Source: an uncultured Dehalococcoidia bacterium
Lineage (GTDB): Bacteria > Chloroflexota > Dehalococcoidia > Lucifugimonadales > CATOSD01
Length of the DNA: 64,000 bases
NCBI GenBank assembly: GCA_951812395.1
Contig: CATOSD010000001.1
Span: forward strand, 1,399,108 to 1,463,107
Direction: 5' to 3'
Position 1 is the first letter of the stretch. Every line of letters begins with the position of its first letter. The translations under genes and the position numbers were made by a program. Under the pieces are notes generated by a model that saw only the letters and a list, made by a program, of their open reading frames with translations, was not told the origin of the DNA and did no database searches. This document shows positions 25,116-35,700 of this stretch, piece after piece.

Positions 25116-27155
25116 TCAGTCCCCTAGTGCCTTCAATAGAGCCTCTCTTGCATCCGCGTAGTAGATGATGCTTAATTTGGTCGCCATGTCGTCCGACAGG
25201 TCGTTCAACTGCTTCCGTGCTGAGATAGGGACTAGTAGCTGGATCGCTCCCTTCTCAACCGCAAGCTCGGCGACGCTCACTGCGTTGTATACGGGGTCGA
25301 GCCCGCCTCCAAGATTCAGTCCTCCAACTGTTGCAAGGCCTCCTCTGAGGCTTTTCCCAAGCAGTGCACTACATAGTGCCAACAGGGTTGGAAGACCGAG
25401 GAAAGCCCCACTCCTTGAAGCGTCGAAGGCTCGGAGCTGCACTGTGAACTCATGGGCGCGTGGGTCCCGGTCCCCGACTAGATCCTTGGCCTGCGTGGTC
25501 AGGTTTCCCTGAGCATATCTAACGCTCTCCCGGAATGGACCAGGGGCTGGGACGTTGATGATCTTCACGCCCGAACCTGGCCCAACGTTCACCTCGATAC
25601 GATAGAGACCTTCATTATCATCCGGCCCGCCGGGGCTGATAGCCCAGACTTGTCCAGGCGGAAGTGGGTCCGTCCCAATCGCATCGTCGCTCTGGAGTTC
25701 GGGCGTAGGGACGAACCGTTCGACTCCATCCTCGCCCATCGAGTAACTGAAGTGGGTATTCCTAAATTCGGCGCTGCCGATCCGCTTCTGCTGTTCCTTA
25801 ACTCGTCGGCGACATTCAAGGGCCAAGCGAACCGCCCACTCAATGTCTTCGTCTGGAATTTCTGCTTCCCGGTTAGGGTGGAGGAGCTTCAGCAGACCGT
25901 CCAAAGTCCGATTGACTGCTGTGGTATCTCGACCACTGAGGGCACCGCCATAGTGGACTCGCCCCTGAATGGAGGACAGTCTGTTTTCAGACCGCAACTG
26001 GGACCAGCAGTCAGATAGGAAGTCGTTCACCAGGCCAAAGTGGTCTGTAAAGTATGATCCGTCCAACTTCGGTACGTCCCACCCTGGCAGATAGGCATGA
26101 AGACGATCCATGAAAGCGGTGTCATGGCGCATCTCAGGCGGCAGGGGTTCCAGCAGGTGCCCAATCCGTTGCTGGTGTTCGACATCCACTTCAAAGTTCC
26201 CCACGAACACCAAGCTGCCGTTTGCCCTTATGCTTTCACGGCCTCTGCTGAACTCGCCAGATTCCATGTAGCCCTTCATGATGTTGACGCCATCCTTCTG
26301 GTCGAAGGAGACACCCGATATCTCGTCGAAGCAGACGACATCGTACTGGGCAACCAGGCCGCGCTGGCCGGTTGCATTGTTCACAAACATGCGAGCAACC
26401 GTTGCCTTACCCCCAGAGATCAGGTGGGAGGCAGGGGATATTTGCTGGAAGAGATGCGACTTGCCTGTACCGCGAGGGCCGAGTTCAACCACATTGTAGT
26501 TGCGGTCTACGAACGGCACCATTCGCAGCATCAGAATATCCTGCGCTCGCGGGCTAAGCGCGGAAGGCTCGAAGCCAACGCTTCTCAGCATCAGGTGTTT
26601 CCATTGATCCGTCGTGAAAGCCCTACGCCCAGCAGCGAGGTCGTCTAGCATCCCACGCTTGGAGAGTTGGATCGGACGTAGGGCCTCGATTCCGAAGGGT
26701 CTGCCCCCCTTCTCCTCTGCCACGGTTGCGTCGTAGGTAAGCTCTAGCTCAGCGTAGAACCCACCAGTAAGCATGCGCTCGTGGGCGGAAACAAGCTCAG
26801 CAGAGATACGAACGTCGTTCAGCCTCAGACTTGGAAGAGTAGCCATGTAGGAATCGGAACGTGCGTCCAGCCGGGCGGTGATGATATCTATGAGCTTGAC
26901 GGAGCCGAGCTCCCGGGCACGTGACTTGAAGAGTTCCTCTTCCCCGGCCCTTACGGTCCGATACGCCATCTGCGATTCGACGATGTTCAGTCCCTCTTGT
27001 ATTTCCGTCTCGTCTGTGCTTGCGCAGTACCTACCTAGCAGGAACTCAGCCACGTATTCAGGGACAGGGTATCTACCCTTGAATGACCGAGCGAGGTCCT
27101 TACGGACCACGTAGCCTTCGAAGGTGTGGGCCGCTAACTGGTCAATTTCATCCAT
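25116..27155 (-). CDS. brxL: BREX AAA+/Lon-like protein BrxL
   Basis: 679 residues from the ATG at 27155, whose N-terminus MDEIDQLAAHTFEGYVVRKD matches BrxL proteins; the frame is open further upstream into pglZ, but those codons look non-native. The central AAA+ domain has Walker A GPRGTGKS (residues 226-233) and Walker B VVCFDEIS (273-280), followed by VFVGNFEVD and an RLHAYLPGW segment. The C-terminal region (about 570-679) resembles the Lon protease fold (FDASRSGAFLGLPTLLALCS and later GGLDPVYNAVSVAELAVEKG). By eye the Lon catalytic lysine position is not conserved. BrxL assembles as a DNA-binding multimer resembling MCM helicases and is needed for phage exclusion but not for host methylation in type I BREX. 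Last gene of the BREX operon, 16 bp after pglZ. Confidence 0.92.
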   Translation of the reverse strand: MDEIDQLAAHTFEGYVVRKDLARSFKGRYPVPEYVAEFLLGRYCASTDETEIQEGLNIVESQMAYRTVRAGEEELFKSRARELGSVKLIDIITARLDARSDSYMATLPSLRLNDVRISAELVSAHERMLTGGFYAELELTYDATVAEEKGGRPFGIEALRPIQLSKRGMLDDLAAGRRAFTTDQWKHLMLRSVGFEPSALSPRAQDILMLRMVPFVDRNYNVVELGPRGTGKSHLFQQISPASHLISGGKATVARMFVNNATGQRGLVAQYDVVCFDEISGVSFDQKDGVNIMKGYMESGEFSRGRESIRANGSLVFVGNFEVDVEHQQRIGHLLEPLPPEMRHDTAFMDRLHAYLPGWDVPKLDGSYFTDHFGLVNDFLSDCWSQLRSENRLSSIQGRVHYGGALSGRDTTAVNRTLDGLLKLLHPNREAEIPDEDIEWAVRLALECRRRVKEQQKRIGSAEFRNTHFSYSMGEDGVERFVPTPELQSDDAIGTDPLPPGQVWAISPGGPDDNEGLYRIEVNVGPGSGVKIINVPAPGPFRESVRYAQGNLTTQAKDLVGDRDPRAHEFTVQLRAFDASRSGAFLGLPTLLALCSALLGKSLRGGLATVGGLNLGGGLDPVYNAVSVAELAVEKGAIQLLVPISARKQLNDLSDDMATKLSIIYYADAREALLKALGD

Positions 27156-27171
27156 GACGATTGTTACCAAC

Positions 27172-29499
27172 TCATGGACCCCCAACAATGGTGCTCTTCT
27201 GAGTGAGGACGGCACCGTCTGGACCAATTACGACTACCAGCGCGGCCTCATCCTCGCGATCAGCGTCTTCGACCAAGAGAGACACTTCACCATCGGCACC
27301 AATCTCCTTCCCACCCGCCGTCAACGTGGTAGATGAGTCACCTCCCTTAGTGCGGATGTCTACATGCGCGCCAGTTGCTGACCCCTCAATTGCGATGTTG
27401 CATCGAAGCCGGCGCCACAGCACTCCACCAATTGACACTGTGGCACGGGACGCTCGCCCGGTGGCAGTCAGAATTGGCACCACACACTCCTGTGGGCTGA
27501 GGCCGCCGTGCTCGTATTCTTTGCCAGCTTCGTAGCAGTGGATACCCGGCGCTACCGCAATGCGGACCGCACGGTTCCAATGCCAAGATAGAACCAATTG
27601 GTCAGTCTGAGAGCCCTCCTTCAGCCGTGCGCAGCGGCCCTTCCGTATCTCCGTGAGATGCTCTGGCAACTCCGCCTTGGGTAGGTCGCCGGGCATCAGC
27701 AACCACCCGTGATCGGTAATCACAACCACTTTCTGCCATCCATGCTCCAGGAGACCCGCAATCCTTTCGGCAAGTCCTCGAAGCTCCCCGGCAGCGTGAT
27801 GGGCGACCCTCCACCCATGAGTGTGACCATACTCGTCAATGCTTCCCGACTCCAACCAGGCGCGCCCGGCAATATCGCCAAGCTCTTCAGCTCCCAGGAC
27901 CTGAAACCCCGCGTCGCCCACCACCTTTCGCAGTAGCTGAGCGGTGACCCTCGATCCGTTTGCCTTTACAACAGTTTCAAAGCCGTCACCCCCCACCAAC
28001 TCCGAGGCCGCAGGGGAGATTGCAGGCTTCGCCGTAGCGGTTACCGATGGCAGAGCCGTCAGACGTGGCTCCACTTCCACCTCGATTCCCTTTTGGTCCA
28101 ACATCATTCCAAGGCGATGTGACAGATCGAACCGAAGACCATCGACGAATACCAGACACGTTCCGTCGGCAACCTCCGGCGGAGATTCCACTTGGTAACC
28201 GTCTGGCTCGGACACAGCAATAGCATCTTGAAACGCCTCGACGATCCTTTCCAACCACGGGCGATAAACCGTTCGCACGGCTGATCGGACGGACTTGACA
28301 TCATCCACCCTTTCGACAGAGGCAAGTGCGTCGAGGACAGCTAGGTCGGCAACCCATCCGTCCTCGGCATACTTCTGCATAATCTCCGATATCGACGGTC
28401 CCCATGCCATACTTTCGGTGACTCGCGCCATTGTCCCAAGATGTTCTATGGCCTGGGCAAGAGGAGCAGACCCCAAGGAAGACCATACCCATCTTCGCCG
28501 CTCGCCGTGGTTCTGCTCCAGTTCGAGAATCTTGCGCCGAGCAGCATCAGAGTCTAGGCCAGACAAGCCGACCAGGGCATCACGAAGAGCTGTCTCTGCT
28601 ACTTCGTTGTTCTGGGGCCACGATTCTGAGTGGTCAAGAAGCGGCAAAGTCATCTGGGGTTTGGCTTCTCGCAGCCGGTCAGGGATGGCTACGTAAGATG
28701 CGGGAGCTTCGGCGAAGCGATGCCAGACCATATCCCAATTGCCGTATTGCTGCCCCAGCTTCTCGGCGGCTGTCACCTGACCGTCCTTGTCCGGGTGGAA
28801 GTCGTAGTGACTTTCGCACAGTGCCAAAAATGCCGCCCACTCTTGGTCGGAGCACTCATCCCGGTATCCTTTGGGGTCATTCAGCCATCGAAGCACGTTC
28901 TTCACGTTGTCGGGGTGGATCAATCCGTCCAGATAGAAGGCCTGAATCGGAGCGGCCCGATGGATAGCCTCGATGGGCTCTTCCGCCAGCTTCAGAAGGG
29001 AACGTTGGAGTGCCTCTCTGGTACCTTGGTCTCCTTCTACCCTTATGCCGAGCCCGCCATCCCTGCTCTGTAGGAATGCGCTGACAGTCCAGTCTCGGCC
29101 GTTCTTCTGGCTCCACAGCACACCTCGGTATTGCAACTCTGCCAAGGGCTGCAACTCCACTGGACAGGTCTCCAACGCCCGCATGTCCTGTCGGGAGTAG
29201 CCGGGCAGGTAGAGTACGGGCACATTCCCTTCTGGCAGGCAACGGTGAGAAATCGTGCGGGCAATAATGCACCTCAACCAATAGGCCGGGCCAGTTCGGT
29301 CGTCCGGGGCATACTTACCTAGAACAAAGAGGGGCAACCGGTCCTTGAGTAGAGGCAGTAAATCCCCCCATTGCCGGGCCTCGTCGGTCCAAAGGACGGC
29401 GGCAGGCGGCACTTGATCCTGCCTGTTATGCGAACTCGCAGCCTCGATAGCGTCGGCGAGAGCATCGAGGAAGGTTCTGGACAGGGAGACAGCGGTCAT
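27172..29499 (-). CDS. pglZ: BREX phosphatase-superfamily protein PglZ (resembles type B)
   Basis: 775 residues, starting MTAVSLSRTFLDALADAIEA. The PglZ domain of the alkaline-phosphatase superfamily lies in the C-terminal half. The metal-binding motif CLVFVDGLRFDLSH places an Asp at 453, and VVVITDHGWLLMPGD has Asp596-His597. A His-rich segment EYGHTHGWRVAHHA lies between them. PglZ is a core BREX protein required for both host DNA methylation and phage exclusion. The N-terminal half (about 1-430) has no assignable catalytic motif. The length and domain order fit the 'BREX-1 PglZ type B' group better than the longer type A; this is from memory and should be checked. The ATG overlaps the pglX stop by 4 bp. 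Confidence 0.92.
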   Translation of the reverse strand: MTAVSLSRTFLDALADAIEAASSHNRQDQVPPAAVLWTDEARQWGDLLPLLKDRLPLFVLGKYAPDDRTGPAYWLRCIIARTISHRCLPEGNVPVLYLPGYSRQDMRALETCPVELQPLAELQYRGVLWSQKNGRDWTVSAFLQSRDGGLGIRVEGDQGTREALQRSLLKLAEEPIEAIHRAAPIQAFYLDGLIHPDNVKNVLRWLNDPKGYRDECSDQEWAAFLALCESHYDFHPDKDGQVTAAEKLGQQYGNWDMVWHRFAEAPASYVAIPDRLREAKPQMTLPLLDHSESWPQNNEVAETALRDALVGLSGLDSDAARRKILELEQNHGERRRWVWSSLGSAPLAQAIEHLGTMARVTESMAWGPSISEIMQKYAEDGWVADLAVLDALASVERVDDVKSVRSAVRTVYRPWLERIVEAFQDAIAVSEPDGYQVESPPEVADGTCLVFVDGLRFDLSHRLGMMLDQKGIEVEVEPRLTALPSVTATAKPAISPAASELVGGDGFETVVKANGSRVTAQLLRKVVGDAGFQVLGAEELGDIAGRAWLESGSIDEYGHTHGWRVAHHAAGELRGLAERIAGLLEHGWQKVVVITDHGWLLMPGDLPKAELPEHLTEIRKGRCARLKEGSQTDQLVLSWHWNRAVRIAVAPGIHCYEAGKEYEHGGLSPQECVVPILTATGRASRATVSIGGVLWRRLRCNIAIEGSATGAHVDIRTKGGDSSTTLTAGGKEIGADGEVSLLVEDADREDEAALVVVIGPDGAVLTQKSTIVGGP

Positions 29500-32400
29500 T
29501 CTGTCTTCGCCTCACTCGCAGTGCGCTTCTGCGTCAAAGTAAAGTTCACATCGTTCACCCGCTCGGAGCCGTCGGGGTCCCGTCCACGGTCCTTCTTCCA
29601 GTTCACGTTTACTCGGCTGCGGAGAACGCCTGCGTTAACGAATGGCCGGATGTTTAGCCGCACACCGTCGTTAAGGTCAGGATTCCAACCCATTGGTTGT
29701 TCATGTAAAGGCTTCCACCGCACATAGATGTCATGGGGCGGCTCCCCGTCACGTATGGTTTCGAGCTTCCTTTGCAGTTCCAAGGCAGCTACCAATCGGG
29801 CGCTAGCGCCCGGAGTGCTAGACTCTTCGGCGGCTCGCTGGGTGCGAATCCACTCGCCTAGGTAGGTGTAGATGAGCTTGTTCAGGTTGGCCGCGTCTAA
29901 CTTGTGGTAGTTCACCAGAGCAGAAAACCCATCCTTGCGACCATCCCAGATGTGCCAGATGAAAGGGCGTTGATAGAACAGCTTGCAATGTTGCTCGAAG
30001 AAGCCATCACGGAGCCAAGCATCGAACCCATCTGTCTCGAAACCGACTTCGCTTAGCAGTCGCGCTTGTAGCGGAGCCGACCAGACTTCTCCATAGGCCG
30101 TTGCCAATACGAGGCGCAGCCGCTCAGAGGCAGATTCTTGTCCAACGACCGATACGAGGGGGAGAATTCCATCTGGCAAGGCGAAACGAGAAAGACCGTT
30201 TGCCCCCTGCTGAGGCCATTGGTACCCCATGAGCCTTGCCACGGCAACCTGAAGAGAGTCAGTGCTCTCGGGAGGGTCTCCACCAAACAGCCACTGAGTG
30301 GGGTCGAGTGAATGTGGTTCAGGCAAGCCGTCTGGGTACTGTTGATCCGCCACTGCTTTCCAGTGGTTCAAGTCGAACGGAACTCCGTCAAACACTGATC
30401 GAGCTATAGCAAGCTTCTGATCCAGGCTCCTGGCCACTTCCCTAAACCTGTCGGATTGAAGAAATGCCCATAGGGCAGGCAGCATGCCTTCGTCCTTGGG
30501 TATGACGACAAACACACCGTGCGTGAACACTTGACCATCATAGAGAGTCGCCCTCAGACCTCTCATTGCCGCAACCCCGACGCCTCTCCTGCCCCAGGCA
30601 CTGTGTCCCTTGATCCATTGAGTGGTCACTTCCGACTGAAGTCGTTCCTTGACGAAGGTCAGTAGCTCTCCTTCTCCATCCTCCCAAAACAAGACATTTT
30701 CTCTGCCACCCCACGGGACTCGCGTCAAAGAGGCTCCTTGCTGCAATGCCCATCCTCCTGTGATGCAAGGCAGTTCCCAGAAGTACCGTCCGAACCTTGG
30801 GTAGTCTCCTGTATGTAGTCCCTCGTAGGTCGCGGCGAACTCGCTCAGGGGAGTGCCATCCAAATCAAGGCTACCCACTACAATCCGAGATTCGGGGTGC
30901 TTCAATTGGGCTGCTTGTGACTTGAAGTGGAGCAATGATGTAGTCAGCGCCGTGGCCTTCTCGGAAGGCGTTGTCTGAGAAGAGGCATCGGCCCCTCCTA
31001 TGGTAGAGTCGCCAACCGTCCGTCTATTGGCGAAGATCACTAGTCCGACGAAGGCCCCTGCGGCTGCGCTGCTTTCGAAAGCTCGTTCGCCCAACTTGGC
31101 CAGCATGAGCAGGGTCTGCTCGGTCAGCATCCTTTCACGAAACTTTCGATATGAACGCAAGAACAGCCAGTTTTGAGGTGTGACCACGACATACGCTCCT
31201 CCTGGCGAACAGAAGGAGCGACATCGTTGCACGAAGGCTGTGGCCAGGTCTGCCTTGGCTTCCTTATGACGCAGCCCAATGAAGTCCCTGAGCACCTCTC
31301 CCTGTTTGCCACGTGCAAGATACGGTACGTTAGTCGCAACCAGCGTATATTGCCGCGCCAGTAGTTCGGCCGCGCGTACAACTCCCAGCGCGGCGGTACC
31401 AAAGATTGCTGCGGCTGGATCGTCAACACTCTCTCTTGCTAGCGCTCCTTCCATGAGAGGCGCTACTTTCACAAAGTCAGGCGTGAACATCCGCTCCCGG
31501 ACGGGAACGTTCATCGGATCGACAAGGCTGCCCAGGTCCGGCGCATTTGCGAAAACACCGTGCAGCCTTTCCAGGGTCTGACGCATGTTGGTATCGTCGC
31601 CAGCCAGCTTTGTCCACACTTCAATTTGTCCACGAACCGCTATACCTGAGCATGCCACATGTGGCAGAGGCAGTTTGCGGAAGCCCCCTGCTTTCCACGC
31701 CGTGAGGGCTAATGCGAAGGCGGCGATCTGTACGCATCGGGGGTCTATCTCCAGTCCGAATAGATTGTCACGAAGCACGGCGTCAGCCGCCTCATTTTCG
31801 CGCAGTCCCTCCTCCTCCATCCGCATCCGGCGGAGCATCTCGAACGCAACTACCAGGAAGTGGCCCGAGCCACAGCACGGGTCCATCACAGCTACCTCCG
31901 CCGCTCTCTTTGGCCATCCTGGAAAAGTCCCGGCTGCCGGCCTTCCGTCCTCTTGGAATCGAAGATACTTGAAGCCCTTGACCAATGGACTATCGGGATG
32001 CCGCGCGGCCCACCATGCGCCGAGCGAGTTTTCCAGCAGGAACCGCACCATGTAGTCTTCGGTGAAGAGTTGGGAATATGCAGCCAACTCGAGCTTTTCG
32101 ATCTTTCGCCCGCTTCCGCTGACCTCCGTCTTCTTCTTCGACTGCCAGAATTGATACACCCAGCCTAGACCATCGTCGGACGTGAATACTGGATCAGGGA
32201 GGGTGCTCAGGATGGCCTCAAGCGAGGCGCGGCCTTCAGGAGCGAATGTGACCTGTCCGCTGGGGTCGTCGGAGGGAAAGATGCCCGGCAGCATGTTACC
32301 CGCATACCGGGCGGCTGTTGCCCACCGATCCGGGTCGCCCTCTTCCGCAGCCAGCTCCTCGCATTCTTCTAGGGTTACAGCTACACCGGTCGGGTGTATG

Positions 32401-32696
32401 AGCAGGTCATTTTCGGCCAAGAACCGGGGGAACAGCATCCGATGCCACTGCACGTAGGCCACCTCTTCGACGAGCAAAGCGAATCCCGCGGACTGGCTGC
32501 CGGAACCCAGTTGGCGGGCCTTCGCCCGCAGCGCATTACGAAGCGCCCGCTGCTCACTCGTGAGCGTTTCGAACGCCCTTTGTTGGTTGACAGCCAGAAC
32601 GTCCAGGGCGGCGCGCGCCGCATCCTCGGCTTCATCGTGTGCCGCGATGACAGCCTTCTCCAAGGCAGACCTCAGCGTGGAATCGAGCGGTGCCAT
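29496..32696 (-). CDS. pglX: BREX adenine-specific DNA methyltransferase PglX
   Basis: 1,066 residues, normal for type I PglX. The SAM-binding motif I is VMDPCCGSGHFLVVAFE (about 271-287), followed by NLFGLEIDPRCVQIAAFALA. The catalytic motif IV is TLVATNVPYLARGKQ, so the usual NPPY reads NVPY (456-459). The region after it (VQRCRSFCSPGGAYVVVTPQNW) fits motif VI of N6-adenine methyltransferases. The C-terminal half is the target-recognition part. PglX methylates a non-palindromic host site and so marks self DNA; the recognised site cannot be read from the sequence. RBS GAGGTGA lies upstream of the ATG at 32696, 17 bp after brxC. Confidence 0.93.
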   Translation of the reverse strand: MAPLDSTLRSALEKAVIAAHDEAEDAARAALDVLAVNQQRAFETLTSEQRALRNALRAKARQLGSGSQSAGFALLVEEVAYVQWHRMLFPRFLAENDLLIHPTGVAVTLEECEELAAEEGDPDRWATAARYAGNMLPGIFPSDDPSGQVTFAPEGRASLEAILSTLPDPVFTSDDGLGWVYQFWQSKKKTEVSGSGRKIEKLELAAYSQLFTEDYMVRFLLENSLGAWWAARHPDSPLVKGFKYLRFQEDGRPAAGTFPGWPKRAAEVAVMDPCCGSGHFLVVAFEMLRRMRMEEEGLRENEAADAVLRDNLFGLEIDPRCVQIAAFALALTAWKAGGFRKLPLPHVACSGIAVRGQIEVWTKLAGDDTNMRQTLERLHGVFANAPDLGSLVDPMNVPVRERMFTPDFVKVAPLMEGALARESVDDPAAAIFGTAALGVVRAAELLARQYTLVATNVPYLARGKQGEVLRDFIGLRHKEAKADLATAFVQRCRSFCSPGGAYVVVTPQNWLFLRSYRKFRERMLTEQTLLMLAKLGERAFESSAAAGAFVGLVIFANRRTVGDSTIGGADASSQTTPSEKATALTTSLLHFKSQAAQLKHPESRIVVGSLDLDGTPLSEFAATYEGLHTGDYPRFGRYFWELPCITGGWALQQGASLTRVPWGGRENVLFWEDGEGELLTFVKERLQSEVTTQWIKGHSAWGRRGVGVAAMRGLRATLYDGQVFTHGVFVVIPKDEGMLPALWAFLQSDRFREVARSLDQKLAIARSVFDGVPFDLNHWKAVADQQYPDGLPEPHSLDPTQWLFGGDPPESTDSLQVAVARLMGYQWPQQGANGLSRFALPDGILPLVSVVGQESASERLRLVLATAYGEVWSAPLQARLLSEVGFETDGFDAWLRDGFFEQHCKLFYQRPFIWHIWDGRKDGFSALVNYHKLDAANLNKLIYTYLGEWIRTQRAAEESSTPGASARLVAALELQRKLETIRDGEPPHDIYVRWKPLHEQPMGWNPDLNDGVRLNIRPFVNAGVLRSRVNVNWKKDRGRDPDGSERVNDVNFTLTQKRTASEAKTE

Positions 32697-32712
32697 CTTC
32701 TGGTTTTCACCT

Positions 32713-35700
32713 CTAGGGGATGATCACAGGGTGATCATCTACTTGGGCCAATAGCTGTTCTCTCAATCTTTGGATGTAGTCCTCGACGTCTTCACGGCTA
32801 TTCAGGGTTGCCGGAGTGGGTCGGACTGTGACCGCCTTCGGTGTCAGCAGAAGGGCGGCTTCCTCCCTCGCCTGAGCTATCCGCGTTTTCAGGGCCAAGA
32901 CACGGTCATCCCAGTCCTGTAGGCCAGTGCCCTCAAGAGAGTCCTTAAGCGCCTGATCGGTGCCGATAGCGAGGTCGGGAATTGGGCTTAGCCCATGAGA
33001 TACTAGGATCCTCTTCCTATCAGCAGGCTCCAAGTTCAGCCAGTCCTCCGACTTCTCAAGCTCAGTCACCTCTCGGTCGCGTTCTTTGCGCAAGTGGCTG
33101 TGTGCCTCGGAGACCGTCTTTCGCAGGGCAGTTGTCACCTTGCTGAGAAGCGGCGGAAGGGGGTTGGGGTCAGTCAGTAGAGAACGTTGGGACCGAATCG
33201 CTTCCATCTGAGGGTTCAATTCCGTGGCAACGGGCAACACGCGAGCATGGTGCAGAAGCCTCTCCAGCCGTTGCCACTCGGGCAATCGCTCTCGAGCTGC
33301 CTCGCCAGCCGCCGACCAATCCCTATGGAGGCCGATTAGGATGTCCCCTTTCTCAGCCACTCCGACTATCTGACGGTTTCCAGCCAACTCCCGAAGCTCC
33401 TTGACTATCGCCGTATCCGGCTGTGCGGGAAGGGGCGCCTCCCCACCGGCAGCCTGGGCTTCGCTCTGGAGGCGCTCTAATATCACTGGAATGGCCTCCG
33501 CCTCCTCTCCGCTCTTTGCAGGAAGGCCCATCGCTGACGCCACTCCGCGAACCGCTATCCGCTGTGCAGTAGACACGATGACCCCTTCACTGAAGAAATC
33601 GGTCACTCCCACTTGTTGTTGGTTCAGGTCCTTGGCAGTCATAGGCTGCCCGCTACGAGAGGCCCGCAGGAATCCCCCGGCAAGCAGCGCCAAGAGAGCG
33701 CCGTCAACGGCGTCGCGAGACCAGCCATACGGAGGGTCTGAAAAATGCCGGCGCACCTCGGAACCCTTCTTTCCGGCGCCCCCGACAAAGCTCCGTATCT
33801 CTTGGCACACGGGGTGCTTTTCTACGTCTGAAGAGTACCCCAGGGTTGAAAGGGCATCGGCAGCACCTTGCAATGCCCTGGTTACCACTCTGTTCCAGCC
33901 GCTCTGATCCGCGTCTGAAAACCTGGGGAACAGCCTCGTCAGGGCTGCCTCTACGGCCTGTCCAATGGCCTCGGGAAAGGAGGCGGCGACGACTTCGTTG
34001 CCGCCTCCTTGGTGGACCCGTGCGTTTCTGATGATGTTGTCCACGAGGTCGCTGACATGTTTTCCTTCGACGTCTATACGGGACTGCATTGCCCCTCTTG
34101 CTTCGATCCCTGCGCTGGTCTGCGGAACCGCGCGAGTGCTGACGGTCTCCTCAGCCGCACGGAGTCGACCGATAGTCTGTCGCATCTCATCAGCTTCAAG
34201 TCTCGGTAGGAAGACGAACACGGTAGGGTTGTCTACCCCTGCCTGCCTAGCCTCTTCGCGCACGGACCCGAGGGCCGTTGACCATTCATCTTGTACCCAC
34301 AGAGGAACGCTGCTTCCGTCTGTTGCTGGCCTCTCCGAGCCGAGGTGCATTTCGTACTTGCGAGGCGTCCTAGTGGCTCCCTGTAGGAAAGTGAGCCCCT
34401 TGAGAGCTGTGGCGAGGGCTTCTCTCACAGCCGTTTCACGCTCGGCGGCCATCCGAACATCATCCCCGAGAACCCGGGACAGGCGGCTTCGGTAGTCCGT
34501 CTCCCATTCGATGCTCTCCGGAGTCTGGAGCCGGTATTCGCCATCGAATAGGATCAAAGTCCCTTTCTCTACGAGGTCCTGGAGAACAACCGGGACTCGC
34601 TGACGCAGAGATGCGCTTCCGGCAGTGAGGTCATCGACCACCAGGTCGGCCAGAGCATCCGAAGTGGCTCGAACTCCTGTTGCCAATGGACCTTCGTCTC
34701 GCGGAAGCTTGCCTACCATGAAGATTAGAGCGCAAAGGCGGGACCTAAGTTTGCCGTCCTCAGTGCCATCGTCTAGCTCGCGGATCACGGTCGCCACGTC
34801 ACGCGGAAGGATGGCACTCTGAAGCATCTCGGTCTCGATTTGCCAGTAGACCGCATCCGCCGGTGCAACTGTGCCCAGCGGCTTTGCTGCAACCTCACGG
34901 GTAGTGTCATGGACGATGCGTAGTTGCGTTCTCAACTGTCCGGCAGTCCCCGCACTATCGACTGACCGCAACATCCGCTCCCACAAACGACGCCGCACGG
35001 GGAGTATTGGGTAGTCAGCTACACGGTCCTGGATATCGCTGGGCTGGGGGCCGATTCTTGTGCCCGCCAAGTGGCGGTCGATCTCACCACTGGCCGAATC
35101 GAGGGCGCTCTTCACGGAAGCAACCTTGTCCGGCGTCTTTCGCAGGACCACTTCCCTAACCACCTTCTCGACATCGACGTCAGAAAGAGTCACACGTATC
35201 GAGAATCGGCCCTGGAGCTTCGAGAGTTCCGTATTGGCCTGAAGCGCCGACTGCCCTGTGCCGACGAACAAGAGATGACTGCCGAATTGAGCGGCGCAGG
35301 CTTCGACAACGTTCTGCACATGGAGGGTTCGCTGCGGGTCGCTTCCGATGAACTGCTGGAGCTCGTCGAAAACCAGCAGAGTAAGGGGCGGCTTGCCCGG
35401 AGCAGTGGACTGGAGCGAGAGTACGTCTGCAATCGCACTGTGCAGATCAGAATCGGATATGTCTGAGACATTCGGGTACTGTTCCCGAAGCAAGGTGCGG
35501 ACATCGGGTGGGCTGGATGCCAAACCCGGAATCGCTTCTAATAGGGATTCAGCCAGCACCGGCGAAACATACATATTCCTGAGTTCGTGGTTGAGAGTCT
35601 TGCTTCGCGCTTCAACTGCGGCGGCTACAGTGTCGTACCAGCCGTTTTGCTTGAGCCAAATTACCAGCCGAGCCGCCGGGTATTGCTCGGGCAAGTCGGC

